Assembly (NCBI GenBank): GCA_037953745.1 | Contig: JBAKBP010013124.1 | Span: 1 to 64,000, forward strand | Origin: Lithodes maja | Taxonomy: Eukaryota > Arthropoda > Malacostraca > Decapoda > Lithodidae | DNA length: 64,000 nt | Direction: 5' to 3' | Shown here: positions 1 through 11,665 of the stretch, piece after piece | How the letters are laid out: the number at the start of each line of letters is the position of its first letter | How positions within the stretch are numbered: the first letter of the stretch is position 1 | Program-made: the position numbers and the translations under genes | Notes under the pieces: model-generated | The model's database searches: none | What the model was told of the DNA's origin: nothing | What the model saw: the letters and a program-made list of their open reading frames with translations, nothing else

Positions 1-3000
1 GGAGGGGGAGGGTTAAGAGTAGGAGGGGGAGGTTAAGAGTAGGAGGGGGAGGGTTAAGAGGGTTGAGTTATGAGTAAGATGGGGAGGTTAAGAGTAGGAG
101 GGGGAGGGTTAAGAGGGTTGAGTTATGAGTAAGATGGGGAGGTTAAGAGTAGGAGGGGGAGGGTTAAGAGGGTTGAGTTATGAGTAAGATGGGGAGGTTA
201 AGAGTAAGAGGGGGAGGGTTAAGAGGGTTGAGTTATGAGTAAGATGGGGAGGTTAAGAGTAAGGAGGGGGAGGGTTAAGAGGGTTGAGTTATGAGTAAGA
301 GGGGGAGGTTAAGAGTAGGAGGGGGAGGTTAAGAGTAGGAGGGGGAGGGTTAAGAGGGTTGAGTTATGAGTAAGATGGGGAGGTTAAGAGTAGGAGGGGG
401 AGGGTTAAGAGGGTTGAGTTATGAGTAAGATGGGGAGGTTAAGAGTAGGAGGGGGAGGGTTAAGAGGGTTGAGTTATGAGTAAGATGGGGAGGTTAAGAG
501 TAAGAGGGGGAGGGTTAAGAGGGTTGAGTTATGAGTAAGATGGGGAGGTTAAGAGTAAGAGGGGGAGGGTTAAGAGGGTTGAGTTATGAGTAAGAGGGGG
601 AGGTTAAGAGTAAGAGGGGGAGGTTAGAGGGAGTTAAGAGGTAGGAGGGGGAGGGTTAAGAGGGTTGAGTTATGAGTAAGATGGGGAGGTTAAGAGTAAG
701 AGGGGGAGGGTTAAGAGGGTTGAGTTATGAGTAAGATGGGGAGGTTAAGAGTAAGAGGGGGAGGGTTAAGAGGGTTGAGTTATGAGTAAGAGGGGGAGGT
801 TAAGAGTAAGAGGGGGAGGGTTAAGAGTAAGAGGGGGAGGGTTAAGAGGGTTGAGTTATGAGTAAGATGGGGAGGTTAAGAGTAGGAGGGGGAGGGTTAA
901 GAGGGTTGAGTTATGAGTAAGATGGGGAGGTTAAGAGTAGGAGGGGGAGGGTTAAGAGTAGGAGGGGGAGGGTTAAGGAGGGGAGAGTAAGAGGGGGAGG
1001 TTAAGAGTAAGAGGGGGAGGTTAAGAGTAAGAGGGGGAGGTTAAGAGTAGGACGGGGAGGGTTAAGAGGGTTGAGTTATGAGTAAGATGGGGAGGTTAAG
1101 AGTAAGAGGGGGAGGGTTAAGAGGGTTGAGTTATGAGTAAGATGGGGAGGTTAAGAGTAAGAGGGGGAGGGTTAAGAGGGTTGAGTTATGAGTAAGAGGG
1201 GGAGGTTAAGAGTAAGAGGGGGAGGGTTAAGAGTAGGAGGGGGAGGGTTAAGAGGGTTGAGTTATGAGTAAGATGGGGAGGTTAAGAGTAGGAGGGGGAG
1301 GGTTAAGAGGGTTGAGTTATGAGTAAGATGGGGAGGTTAACAGTAGGAGGGAGAGGGTTAAGAGTAGGAGGGGGAGGGTTAAGGAGGGGAGAGTAAGAGG
1401 GGGAGGTTAAGAGTAAGAGGGGGAGGTTAAGAGTAAGAGGGGGAGGTTAAGAGTAGGAGGGGGAGGGTTAAAAGGGTTGAGTTATGAGTAAGATGGGGAG
1501 GTTAAGAGTAAGAGGGGGAGGGTTAAGAGGGTTGAGTTATGAGTAAGATGGGGAGGTTAAGAGTAAGAGGGGGAGGGTTAAGAGTAGGAGGGGGAGGGTT
1601 AAGGAGGGGAGAGTAAGAGGGGAGGTTAAGAGTAGGAGGGGGAGGGTTAAGAGGGTTGAGTTATGAGTAAGATGGGGAGGTTAAGAGTAGGAGGGGGAGG
1701 GTTAAGAGGGTTGAGTTATGAGGAGTAAGATGGGGAGGTTAAGAGTAGGAGGGGAGGGTTAAGAGTAGGAGGGGGAGGGTTAAGGAGGGGAGAGTAAGAG
1801 GGGGAGGTTAAGAGTAAGAGGGGGAGGTTAAGAGTAAGAGGGGGAGGTTAAGAGTAGGAGGGGGAGGGTTAAGAGGGTTGAGTTATGAGTAAGATGGGGA
1901 GGTTAAGAGTAAGAGGGGGAGGGTTAAGAGGGTTGAGTTATGAGTAAGAGGGGGAGGTTAAGAGTAAGAGGGGGAGGGTTAAGAGTAGGATGGGGAGGGT
2001 TAAGGAGGGGAGAGTAAGATGGGGAGGTTAAGAGTAGGAGGGGGAGGGTTAAGAGGGTTGAGTTATGAGTAAGATGGGGAGGTTAAGAGTAAGAGGGGGA
2101 GGGTTAAGAGTAGGAGGGGGAGGGTTAAGGAGGGGAGAGTAAGAGGGGGAGGTTAAGAGTAGGAGGGGGAGGGTTAAGAGGGTTGAGTTATGAGTAAGAT
2201 GGGGAGGTTAAGAGTAAGAGGGGGAGGGTTAAGGAGGGGAGAGTAAGAGGGGGAGGTTAAGAGTAAGAGGGGGAGGTTAAGAGTAAGAGGGGGAGGTTAA
2301 GAGTAGGAGGGGGAGGGTTAAGAGGGTTGAGTTATGAGTAAGATTGGGAGGTTAAGAGTAAGAGGGGGAGGGTTAAGAGGGTTGAGTTATGAGTAAGATG
2401 GGGAGGTTAAGAGTAAGATGGGGAGGGTTAAGAGTAGGAGGGGGAGGGTTAAGGAGGGGAGAGTAAGAGGGGAGGTTAAGAGTAGGAGGGGGAGGGTTAA
2501 GAGGGTTGAGTTATAAGTAAGATGGGGAGGTTAAGAGTAAGAGGGGGAGGGTTAAGGAGGGGAGAGTAAGAGGGGGAGGTTAAGAGTAAGAGGGGGAGGT
2601 TAAGAGTAGGAGGGGGAGGGTTAAGAGGGTTGAGTTATGAGTAAGATGGGGAGGTTAAGAGTAAGAGGGGGAGGGTTAAGAGTAGGAGGGGGAGGGTTAA
2701 GGAGGGGAGAGTAAGAGGGGGAGGTTAAGAGTAGGAGGGGGAGGGTTAAGAGGGTTGAGTTATGAGTAAGATTGGGAGGTTAAGAGTAAGAGGGGGAGGG
2801 TTAAGAGTAGGAGGGGGAGGGTTAAGAGGGTTGAGTTATGAGTAAGATGGGGAGGTTAAGAGTAAGAGGGGGAGGGTTAAGAGTAGGAGGGGGAGGGTTA
2901 AGGAGGGGAGAGTAAGAGGGGGAGGTTAAGAGTAGGAGGGGGAGGGTTAAGAGGGTTGAGTTATGAGTAAGATGGGGAGGTTAAGAGTAAGAGGGGGAGG

Positions 3001-3160
3001 GTTAAGGAGGGGAGAGTAAGAGGGGGAGGTTAAGAGTAAGAGGGGGAGGTTAAGAGTAGAGGGGAGGGTAAGAGTAGAGGGGAGGTTTAAGAGTTGAGTA
3101 TGAGTAAGATTGGGAGGTTAAGAGTAAGAGGGGGAGGGTTAAGAGGGTTGAGTTATGAGT
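1..3160. repeat. Purine-rich satellite array, nearly cytosine-free
   Basis: This is a tandem array built from two alternating modules. One is about 20 bp (GGTTAAGAGTAAGAGGGGGA). The other is about 35 bp and contains GGGTTGAGTTATGAGTAAG. They are mixed in a loose higher-order pattern that also includes a GGAGGGGAGAGTAAGAG variant. By eye the + strand has only about two cytosines here (near 1052 and 1341), so the array has no CpG. No coding frame is present. The tract begins at the window edge, so the array probably continues to the left. G-quadruplex or triplex formation is plausible from composition but not shown. Confidence 0.95.
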
Positions 3161-4869
3161 ACCTAGCGGGCGGTTTCGTTTACCGAGATGGGGAGGGTTA
3201 AGAGTAGGAGGGGGAGGGTTAAGGAGGGGAGAGCTAGAGGGAGGTTAAGAGTAGGAGGGGAGGGTTAAGAGGTTGAGTTATAAGTAAGATGGGGAGGTTA
3301 AGAGTAAGAGGGGGTGAGCTTACGGGAGAGTAAGAGGGGAGGTTAAGAGTAAGAGGGGGAGGTTAAGAGTAGGAGGGGGAGGGTTAAGAGGGTGAGTTAA
3401 TGAGTTAGAGTCGGGGAGGTTAAGAGTAGGAGGGGGAGGGTTAAGGAGGGGAGGTAGAGTAAGAGGGGGAGGTTAAGAGTAGGAGGGGGAGGGTTAAGGG
3501 GTGAGTTATGAGTAAGATTGGAGGTTAAGAGTAAGAGGGGGAGGGTTAAGAGTAGGAGGGGGAGGGTTAAGAGGCTTGAGTTTGAGTAAGCTGGGAGGTT
3601 AGAGTAAGAGGTTAAGCGAGGCGTTAGAGTAAGAGGGGAGGTTAAGAGTAGAGGAGGACGGTTAGAGTAGAGCGGTTACGAGTTGCGTTAAGAGGGTTCG
3701 AGTTATGAGTAAGATGGGGAGGTTAAGAGTAAGAGGGGAGAGGTTAAGAGGGGGAGGTTAAAGTAAGAGGGGGAGGTTAAGAGTAAGAGGGGGAGCGGTT
3801 TACGAGTGTATGAGTAAGATGGGGAGGTTAAGAGTAAGAGGGGGAGGGTTAAGGAGGGGAGAGTAAGAGGGGGAGGTTAAGAGGTAAGAGTAGGGGGAGG
3901 GTTAAGAGGGTTGAGTATGAGTAGATGGAGGTTAAGAGTAAGAGGGGGAGGGTTAAGGAGGGTTAAGAGGGGAGTTAGGTAAGAGGGGGAGGTTAAGAGT
4001 AAGAGGGGGAGGGTTAAGAGGGAGGTAAGAGGGGAGGTTAAGAGTAGGGGGAGGTTAAGAGTAGAGGGGAGGTTAAGAGGTAGAGTCTAAGCAGCTACCG
4101 ATGGGAGGTTAAGAGTAAGAGGGGGGTTAAGAGGTTAAGAGTAAGAGGGGAGGTTAAGAGTAGGAGGGTTAAGAGGGAGGTTAGACGTTAAGAGTAGATC
4201 GGAGGTTAAGAGTAGGGGAGGGTTAAGACCGCGGTTCTAAGAGGGTTGGTTAAGAGTAAGAGGGGAGGTTAAGAGTAAGAGGGGGAGGGTTAAGAGTGAG
4301 CTAAGAGTCGAGGTTAAGGAGGTAAGAGGGAGAGCTTAAGAGCGGGGAGGTTAAGAGTTACCGAGGTTAAGAGGTTAGAGTTAGGAGGGGGAGGGTTAAG
4401 GAGGGGAGAGTAAGAGGGGGAGGTTAAGAGTAAGAGGGGGAGGGTTAAGGGGGGAGAGTAAGAGGGGGAGGTTAAGACGCGACCTCTTTCTTAACCGCTA
4501 CGCGGGGAGGGTTAAGAGGGTTGAGTTATGAGTAAGAAGGGGAGGTTAAGAGTAAGAGGGGGAAGGTTAAGGAGGGAGAGTAAGAGGGGGAGTTAAGAGT
4601 AAGAGGGGGAGGTTAAGAGGAAGGGCGGGAGGTTAACGAGTAAGCTGGGGAGGTTAAGATGAAGGGAGGGGAGGTTAAGAGTAAGATGGGGAGGTTAAGA
4701 GGAAGGGGGGAGGTTAAGCGTACCTCATGGTGCGTTACTGAGCCCTCTTGAGTCTGAGGTCAAGAGGGGGAGCGTTAAGGAGGGGAGGCTGAGAGTAAGA
4801 GGGGGAGGATTAAGGAGGGGAGATTAAGAGGAAGAGGAAGGGAGGGGAGGCTAAGAGTAAGAGCGGGAG
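3161..4869. repeat. Degenerate edge of the purine-rich satellite
   Basis: The same GGTTAAGAGTAAGAGGGGGA modules continue but become shortened, mutated and interrupted. Short inserts contain CG and C, such as ACCTAGCGGGCGG near 3161 and CGCGACCTCTTTCTTAACCG near 4478. Rapid decay toward the boundary with unique sequence is normal for a satellite edge, where homogenisation is weak. The abundance of small indels could also reflect base-calling or polishing errors in a low-complexity tract. Confidence 0.85.
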
Positions 4870-7800
4870 TACAAAGGAAATCAAGCAACAACAGGTCTGG
4901 TGACCCTTCTAGGCTGCTTGTCCTCCAAAACGCTGAGGATCAAGTGTCCAAACAGTGGTTTAGAGTGGGTAAGGGAACATTGGAAAGGGAACTACTGCCC
5001 TGGAACTAATGTCCATGGCAGGATTGGGAAGTTAGTAGGGGACAGATGGGTTAGTAACTGAGGGGAGGATAAAATAAAGTTATTCATTTACAAACGCAGT
5101 CAGTCGCGGGTTTGATGCGAGATATTTGTCTAGGCGAAGTTTAAATGAATCAACGGTGCTGCAGTCTATAACATCTTGGGGAAGACCCATTCCATAAGTT
5201 GACAACTCGATTGAAGAAGAAATTTTTAGCTTCGTGGGAGTTAAAAGATTTACCAATAATTTTGCATCCGTTTTCCCGCGTGTAATTAGATTGGTCGATA
5301 GTGAAGTACTTACTACAGTTCATATTGTCGATGCCTTTGATGATTTTGAACACTTGAATTAAGTCGCCTCTTAATCTGCGCTGGGTTAAAGGAAATAGAT
5401 TTAATTCTCTAAGACGCTCCTCGTATGGTTTGTTCTTTAGGCTAGGTATCATTTTGGTAACTCTACGTTAAACTCGTTCTAGTTTGTCTATATCTTTTTG
5501 GTAATAAGGGCACCAGGATTGAACGCAGTATTCCAGAAGAGGGCGGGCTAAGGAATTGTAAAGGGTTAGGATAACATATTTGGATTTATGCTCAAATGAC
5601 CTGCCTATAAAGCCAATTATTTTGTTTGCCTTCTTAACAACTTCTGAACATTGTTGACTCGGTTTAGGTTACTCGATATTGTTACTCCCAGATCGGTTTC
5701 TCTGTTTACATTCTTAAGCTGAGTGCCATTCATCAAATAGTTTGCTTTTTCATTTTGGTAACCGATATGTAGTACTTTACATTTATCCGCATAGAAACTC
5801 ATTTGCCAAATTTGGGCCCAACATGACAACTTATCTAGATTGTGTTGCATATCGTCAACTTGTTCTTTTGAGAGTACGCTATTTGCAATTTTTGTATCGT
5901 CAGCAAATTTTGAGATTGTACAGGTGAGACCCTCATCTATGTCGTTGATGTAAATTAGAAAGAGAATTGGTCCTAGTACCGATCCCTGGGGTACCCCGCT
6001 ACTTACATTGGTCCATTTAGATGCCTTACCGTTTATGACTACTCTTTGCTTTCTGTCGCTGAGCCAATTTTCTATCCATTTCAACACACCGTCTTGTATT
6101 CCATGCGCTTTTAGGTTTAGCAGTAAACGTTTGTGGGGAACTTTGTCAAAGGCCTTTTGAAAATCAAGGTATATAATATCTACAGCTTTACTCTCGTCGT
6201 AGAGGTTGAGGATATCGTGGAAGAAGTCTAAGAGGTTTGTTAAACAGGAACGTTTTTTACGAAATCCGTGTTGAGTATCTTTAAGTATGTTATTTTCCTC
6301 TAAGTGATTTACGAGTCTGTCTCTTATGAGTGTTTCTAGCATTTTACATACAACTGAGGTTAAGCTAATTTGATGATAGTTACTGGGTAGGGATTTGCTG
6401 CCTTTTTTTAATATCGGTGTTACGTTGGCTAGCTTCCACTGATCAGGCATAGTTCCAGACTGCAAGGATTTATTGAATAGCAATGTCAGTGGTTTAGAGA
6501 GCTCATCCTTAGCTTCCTTTAGGACTCTAGGTGAGATTGTATCAGGTCCGGGCGTTTTATTTACCTTGAGTTTATCTAAACAATTCAATACTTCTCTCTT
6601 TGTAACGGTGATATTGCTTAGAACATCAGAATATCAATCTGAATCGGCGATGGTGTAGGGATATCACTGAGGTCTTCCGTTGTAAAAACTGATGCAAAGA
6701 AGGTATTGAGGGCATTACTCATTTGTACTTCGTCTTTGGTGTATTCTCCATTTTCATCGACTAACGGTCCAACAGTTGAAGTAACTACTTTTTTCTTTCT
6801 GATGTAACTATAGAATTCTTTCGGGTTTGTTTTACTTTGATTCGCAACATGTAACTCCAGGGTCTTTTTACTTTGCTTAATTAACTTTTTGGCTTTCCGT
6901 CGTAGCTCTACAAATTTCACCCGTTCTTCGTCATTTTGTAAGGATTTTAATCAATCATTAGCAAACTTTTTAGCAAGCAGACAGTTTGAAATATCCTTAT
7001 TCCACCATTTGGGCTTATTATTATGGCCTGTACGCCGAATTTTCGATGGTATGCAGTCCTGCATCGCGTTTAGGTAAGTGGTTTCGAATAATTCCCAAGA
7101 TGTATTTATGTCGTTATTGTTAATTAAAAAGCTCCAGTCAGTTTCTTTAAACATAGCTCTAAGTTTATGAAAGTTTGCTTTCTTGAAATTAGGGACTTTT
7201 TTTATGCTGCTATTTGGTTCGTTACTAGTAAACTTTAATGTGAAAGCTATTGTACGATGGTCGCTGTTACTGAATTCATCACCAACATTCAAATTCTCTA
7301 TTAATTCGTCTTTTGTTGCAAGTACAAGGTCAAGAATGTTATTACCACGGGTCGGCGATCGAACAAATTGATAGAGTGAACTCTCTTGCAAGTTCGCATA
7401 CAATTCATGTCCGGAGTGTGAAGTAAGAGTATCGCCCCACTTGGTCACAGGTAAATTAAAGTCGCCAAAAAATACGGTATCTTGTGAGTTACTTACATCT
7501 GCAATTTGTTCATAAATTTCTCAGTCAGTTTGCACTGATTGAGCTGGAGGTCTGTATATTAATGCAAGTATTATTTTTGTACCTTTATTATTCTTTATTA
7601 GCACAAAAGATGTGTCGACGTTCACAATTTGAGGTTTTGACAAGAGGGTCGGGCTAAGACTTTCTTTGATATAAAATAAAACGCCACCTCCATTTGTATT
7701 TATTCGGCTGTTCTCAAACATTACATAACCGGGAAGTGAACACTCTGCCAAAAACTCTCTATCTTCTGTATTGATCCAAGATTCTGTTATGCCAATCACA

Positions 7801-9088
7801 TCATAATTTTCTGTAAACACTAGTTCCTTTAAATCTGAAAATGTATTGTGTATGCTACGAGCGTTTGCATAGAAAACCTTTAAAGTTGCAGTTTTAGAAC
7901 TCACAGAACGTTCTTTAATCAAATTTTTGGTTCTGGTCGGATCTACATTTACATTCATGGCTGTCCTCGGTCCTTGGTCGTTATCCCTGGCAGTTTTTAA
8001 TTTGGGTCGTGTTGGTGGAGCTTTATCCAAATTCACGGTTCTTGACAGACTAGCATTTAATTCCTTTGCAGGTTGCCGTCCTCGCTGTCTTCGGTACTCC
8101 TTCCTGGTTGTCCTGTGCTGAGTTGATTTCTTCTCCGAAAATCCTTCACCGCATCATTGAGAAGACGCCCAAAACGTGCTGCTCCCACCTGGTTCAGATG
8201 AACTCCATCGTCCGAAAACAAATAATCATCGTAGTAGAAGTTGACCCAGGTGTCGACGAATACCACGTTCTCCTTCCTGCAGAGGTTTGCTAGACAACTA
8301 TTTGTGCTGGTGGCTATGTTGTAAAATCGGCTCTCTACATCGAGCCGGGGGACGATTCCTGAGACGATGATCCTTGATGACTTCTCCTTAAACGACTTGA
8401 TCAGCTGCTGGTACTTTAAAAGCAAATCTTCCGACCGGGTTCGCTGTACATCGTTGGATCCAACGTGGATGACGTACATTGTATTAGCAGGGGCCAGCTT
8501 TGATACTTCGTCAACTGCAGCAACTATGTTGTCCACACCACCACCAGGGACACAAAAGCGCTTCCTGGTGTTAGGTGCCCTGGCGCAAAACTCTGTGAGC
8601 TGACCACATATCATCGAGTCTCCCACGAGCCAGACTTCTTCTATTTCCTCTTCGTTATCCGAGTCTGTGAGTATCTGGAAACGGTTTTGACGCTCGGTAT
8701 TCGGTATGGGTTTCCTGGTCTTGACAAACGTTGTTCCTCACGACACGGAAGTTATCTTGAGGGGGAAGAGAGTCACTATTTGTTTCTTGAGTATCGGAAC
8801 CATCAGCTGAAGTGGCTACTGCAGGCGTTGAATTGTTGGCAGTTGACGTTGTTGGGGCGTTGGTGGCTGCTGGAGTTGCGGTGACAATTGAAGTTTGTGG
8901 TACTCCAACGTTGAGTGTTACAAGCTCTTGGAGTGATTCCAGCTTCATGGTGAGGACGTTGATCTTGTTGTAGGCTTCATCTAATTTCACTGTAAAATTT
9001 TCTCGTTGCTGGCAGAGCCGGCAGACTTGAAGATCGACAGTAGCAAACATGGACTCACCAAACCTACCGGCGCAGTTCGTACAAGAGG
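4870..9088 (-). mobile_element. CR1-type non-LTR retrotransposon (LINE), inactive
   Basis: This minus-strand LINE has two ORFs. ORF1 (upper coordinates) carries a Cys-rich N-terminus and an SGNH esterase domain. ORF2 carries an apurinic-type endonuclease and a reverse transcriptase with FADD at 5896-5907. A 3' UTR of about 210 bp follows the RT stop at 5080-5082 and ends near 4870 against the satellite, without a poly(A) tail. An esterase domain in ORF1 and a non-poly(A) 3' end are known features of the CR1 clade. At least seven frameshifts or nonsense codons break the ORFs. The 5' boundary is uncertain: ORF1 runs on into an antisense tRNA-like sequence at about 9089-9160. Confidence 0.88.
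5080..8056 (-). pseudogene. CR1 ORF2: endonuclease-reverse transcriptase, broken
   Basis: The ORF2 polyprotein would nick target DNA and reverse-transcribe its own RNA. In order, the minus strand shows an endonuclease N-terminus with NARSI and GITESW motifs (about 7860-7790), the endonuclease C-terminus with SDHRTIAF near 7260, the RT fingers and palm with AFDKVPHKRL near 6150, SGVPQGSVLGP near 5970, FADD at 5896-5907, and the C-terminal thumb region. Lesions seen: TGA at 7521-7523, TGA at 6951-6953, a frameshift near 6630, a frameshift near 5655, TAA at 5468-5470 and a frameshift near 5185. After the last one, the family C-terminus continues in another frame to TAA at 5080-5082. The span of about 990 codons matches a full-length CR1 ORF2. 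It cannot encode a working protein. Confidence 0.88.
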
Positions 9089-9161
9089 GGAGGTGTGGTG
9101 GAGTGGTCTTGCCACTGGCCTGGTAATCCAAAGGTCCCGGGTTCAAATCCCGATGTATCAA
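8057..9161 (-). pseudogene. CR1 ORF1: Cys-rich region plus SGNH esterase domain, frameshifted
   Basis: The N-terminal part (9161-8695) has a Cys cluster (CTNCAGRF, then CRLCQQ), a heptad-like segment and a Thr/Ser/Ala-rich linker. After a frameshift near 8695 the frame resumes with an SGNH hydrolase domain: GDSM (block I, near 8620-8612), PGGG, GSND (block III) and DDGVHLN (block V, near 8210). These supply the Ser, Gly, Asn and Asp/His residues of the fold. The stop at 8057-8059 lies just upstream of ORF2. Esterase-type ORF1 proteins are established for CR1 elements; their role in retrotransposition is not settled. The first 24 or so codons are antisense to a tRNA-like sequence, so the native start is uncertain. 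Confidence 0.82.
9089..9160 (+). repeat. tRNA-like sequence (probable SINE head or tRNA pseudogene)
   Basis: The + strand has an A-box-like stretch (TGGTGGAGTGG) and a strong B-box (GGTTCAAATCC) at tRNA spacing, with a T-arm-like CCCGGGTTCAAATCCCG. The acceptor stem does not pair well, so a functional tRNA is unlikely. An RNA polymerase III SINE head is the best reading. It abuts the 5' side of the CR1 element. Confidence 0.5.
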
Positions 9162-9621
9162 TGGGAAGATATTATTGGGATGGAATTTGAGCTGTACCTA
9201 GTATCAGTGCATTACCACAAGCCCACCGAAACATCAATAAAATACCCTCATTGTTCCCTGATTAAATAGCAGTGTATGAATATTCCCATATTCAAAATAT
9301 GCTATAGGGGTGCAATGCCTGGTGAGTTATCTGCTCAACAGGTGGCGTTGTGTGTGTGTGTAAGTGTGAGAGTCCGAGTGTAGGGGGTGAGACAGTGAAG
9401 CACGGGAACGAGATGGCTTCAGAGATGGGGTCGTTTCGGGCCATGAGTGAGCACCGTGCCTCATGTGAAGGCAAGATGGCAGGTGCTCGTTGTACTCTAC
9501 GTGCTTCACATGTCTCACTCCCTAGACTGGAACAAGACCTCACGGGCTTCACTGTTCATTGTAAAGCGGTGAATGTTAAGGCTCTCAGCCTATGCCCGAG
9601 AGGAAGTAAGTTGGAATATAG

Positions 9622-9656
<35 letters not shown>

Positions 9657-9667
9657 CACGAGGCATG
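9161..9667 (+). other. Unassigned transcript-like tract ending in poly(A)
   Basis: No recognisable gene is seen. A (GT)n stretch lies near 9346-9360, and a run of about 37 A at 9619-9655 ends the tract, which is consistent with a retrotransposed RNA copied from the + strand. An open frame at 9350-9745 is low-complexity, reads through the A-run as poly-lysine and matches no family I know, so I do not call it a gene. The tract may be the body of a SINE starting at the upstream tRNA-like head. Confidence 0.35.
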
Positions 9668-9782
9668 GTGACAGTCACTTTCTTCAAATCACTTCACTCA
9701 CTTAAAAAACACTTTACTCACTTTAAAACACTTAACACACTTTAAAACACTTCACTCACTTTAAAAACACTTCAATCACTTC
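9668..9782. repeat. Short tandem repeat, about 20-25 bp unit
   Basis: Five or so imperfect copies of a CACTTCACTCACTTTAAAA-type unit follow directly after the poly(A) tract. It is non-coding. Confidence 0.7.
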
Positions 9783-10016
9783 AACCGAAAACAAATATGT
9801 TGAAATACGCAGAAATAGGTTATCAGGGGTGATAGCCTAACCGAAAACAAAAATGTTGTGATACGCAGAATTAGGCTTCCAGGGGCGATAGCCTGACCAA
9901 AAGTTTGTTTTTTAAATTGAAATATGCAACAATAGGCTACCAGCGTTGAATAGCCTAACCGAAAGTAATAAAATTGAAATACGCAGAAATAGGCTACCAT
10001 GTGTGATAACCTAACC
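9783..10016. repeat. Four-copy tandem repeat, about 56-60 bp
   Basis: Units begin near 9783, 9839, 9895 and 9957 and share AACCGAAA, a TGAAATACGCAGAAATAGG-like core and GATAGCCT. They are diverged from each other. The minus-strand open frame across them is only a product of the repeat. Confidence 0.8.
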
Positions 10017-10746
10017 TTAAACAAATATACTGTATATATAACAGAATATGTAACTAAATATACAATTCACCAAACAGAGATTATATAAAAATAAAGTGTG
10101 ACTGCACACAAGGGGTTAATATACTGTGTCAACAGATGGCCCTGGTGTCGCTGTAGCCTAGTAAAGCAGTAGCCTACTCTTTTTAGATAAAAAGTGTATC
10201 AGTCAAAGGTTATTAAAAGATCGTGCAAGCAACAACTAAAATTACAGATATATACTGTATAGCTACAGTAGGATACTAAATACAATATCTACAAGAGTTA
10301 ATAATAAAACAGATTGGCTGGCTATAGGCTAGGCTAGGTTTGGGTTAGGTTAAAAGCTTGGCAGGTTTGGTTAGGCTAGGTTAGTTTGTACAAGTACCAC
10401 CCTTAGCTTAAAGTAAAATCAGTCTGAGGAGAAAAAGTCAAGAATATATCTAGGGGGGAAAGATAAATGAATGCATTTAAATTTGGTGCAAAATTGGCTG
10501 GAATTTAATATGTATAATCCCCCAATAAAGTTTGTTTACAAAATGGCGGGTAAGATAATAAAGCCGGTGACCCCCCTTAACTAAACGTAAAACCCTGTAT
10601 TTTGTGAATGTAATATTGTATTTTGTACCAATGCATTGTCGCAGTATTATTGTGTGATTTACTATTCTTTTGTGTATCAGTAAACCTTATATTTTGTAAC
10701 TTTCGTATATCTTGCCTGTATTTCTATGCTTCACCTATTATCACAC
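10017..10746. other. AT-rich sequence without a recognised gene
   Basis: I see no supported gene. The stretch 10330-10395 is rich in TAGGCTAGG/GGTTAGG words resembling degenerate arthropod TTAGG telomere repeats. Confidence 0.5.
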
Positions 10747-11010
10747 CCCCCAATACCCTCCAAGTTAACCCTCCAATACCCTCCAAGTTAACCCTCCAAT
10801 ACCCTCCAAGTTAACCCTCCAATACCCTCCAAGTTAACCCTCCAATACCCTCCAAGTTAACCCTCCAATACCCTCCAAGTTAACCCTCCAATACCCTCCA
10901 AGTTAACCCCCCAATACCCTCCAAGTTAACCCTCCAATACCCTCCAAGTTAACCCTCCAATACCCTCCAAGTTAACCCCCCAATACCCTCCAAGTTAACC
11001 CTCCAATAAG
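10747..11010. repeat. 23-bp minisatellite, about 11 copies
   Basis: Nearly perfect copies of AATACCCTCCAAGTTAACCC plus CTCC (23 bp) run head to tail; a few copies read CCCCCC instead of CCCTCC. It is non-coding and highly homogeneous, so probably recently expanded. Confidence 0.92.
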
Positions 11011-11175
11011 TCTTCCATTCCATAGTCCCAAATTCCTCCAATCTATTATCAGTCTGTTTCTATCTTTACTCTAGCCATCAGTCAGTCAGCCTGTATACTT
11101 GATCGTAGATATATATTAAATCCTTACACTCTTGCTGTTAGTATAACTTACCAATTACCAGATTTGTTGTAGCAA

Positions 11176-11665
11176 ATTAGTGATGATGATGGTAGTAATG
11201 ATAGTGATGGTGATGATGATAGCAGTGGTGAGGATGATGGTAGTGATGGTGTTGATGATACTGGTGATGAGGATGGTGATGGTACTAGTGATTATAGTAA
11301 TGGGGATGATGATGATGGGGTGATTATGATGGTGGCGGTGAAGTTGATGATGCTGATAATGATTGCAACGGTGATGATCATGGCAATGCTGATAAAGGTA
11401 GTGGGGATGATATTGATGGTGGCGATGATGTTGATGGTGCCGATGATGATAATGATGATGATGATGGTAATGGTGTTGATGTAGATAATGGTGATGATAA
11501 TGAAATATTGATAAATGTGGTAATGGTGGTGATATGATTATGGTACTTCTGATGATCGTAATGATGATGATGATGATAGTAATGGTGATGATGGTGATGA
11601 TAATGGAAATAGTGATGAATGTGGTATTGGTGGTGATGATGATAATACTGGTGATGATTGTTGTT
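11176..11665. repeat. Degenerate (GAT)n-rich simple sequence
   Basis: GATGATGG/GGTGATGAT-type triplets fill nearly 500 bp. Open frames on the minus strand here are His- and Ile-rich products of the triplets and are not genes. Confidence 0.88.

Noticed and set aside
1..4869. CRISPR-like array of spaced repeats
   Set aside because: Units are contiguous tandem modules without unique spacers, in a eukaryotic repeat context.
9089..9160. Functional tRNA gene
   Set aside because: The B-box arm is good but the acceptor stem does not pair, so only a tRNA-derived relic is supported.
9350..9745. Plus-strand 131-codon frame
   Set aside because: It reads through a poly(A) run as poly-lysine and then into a short tandem repeat; there is no family match.
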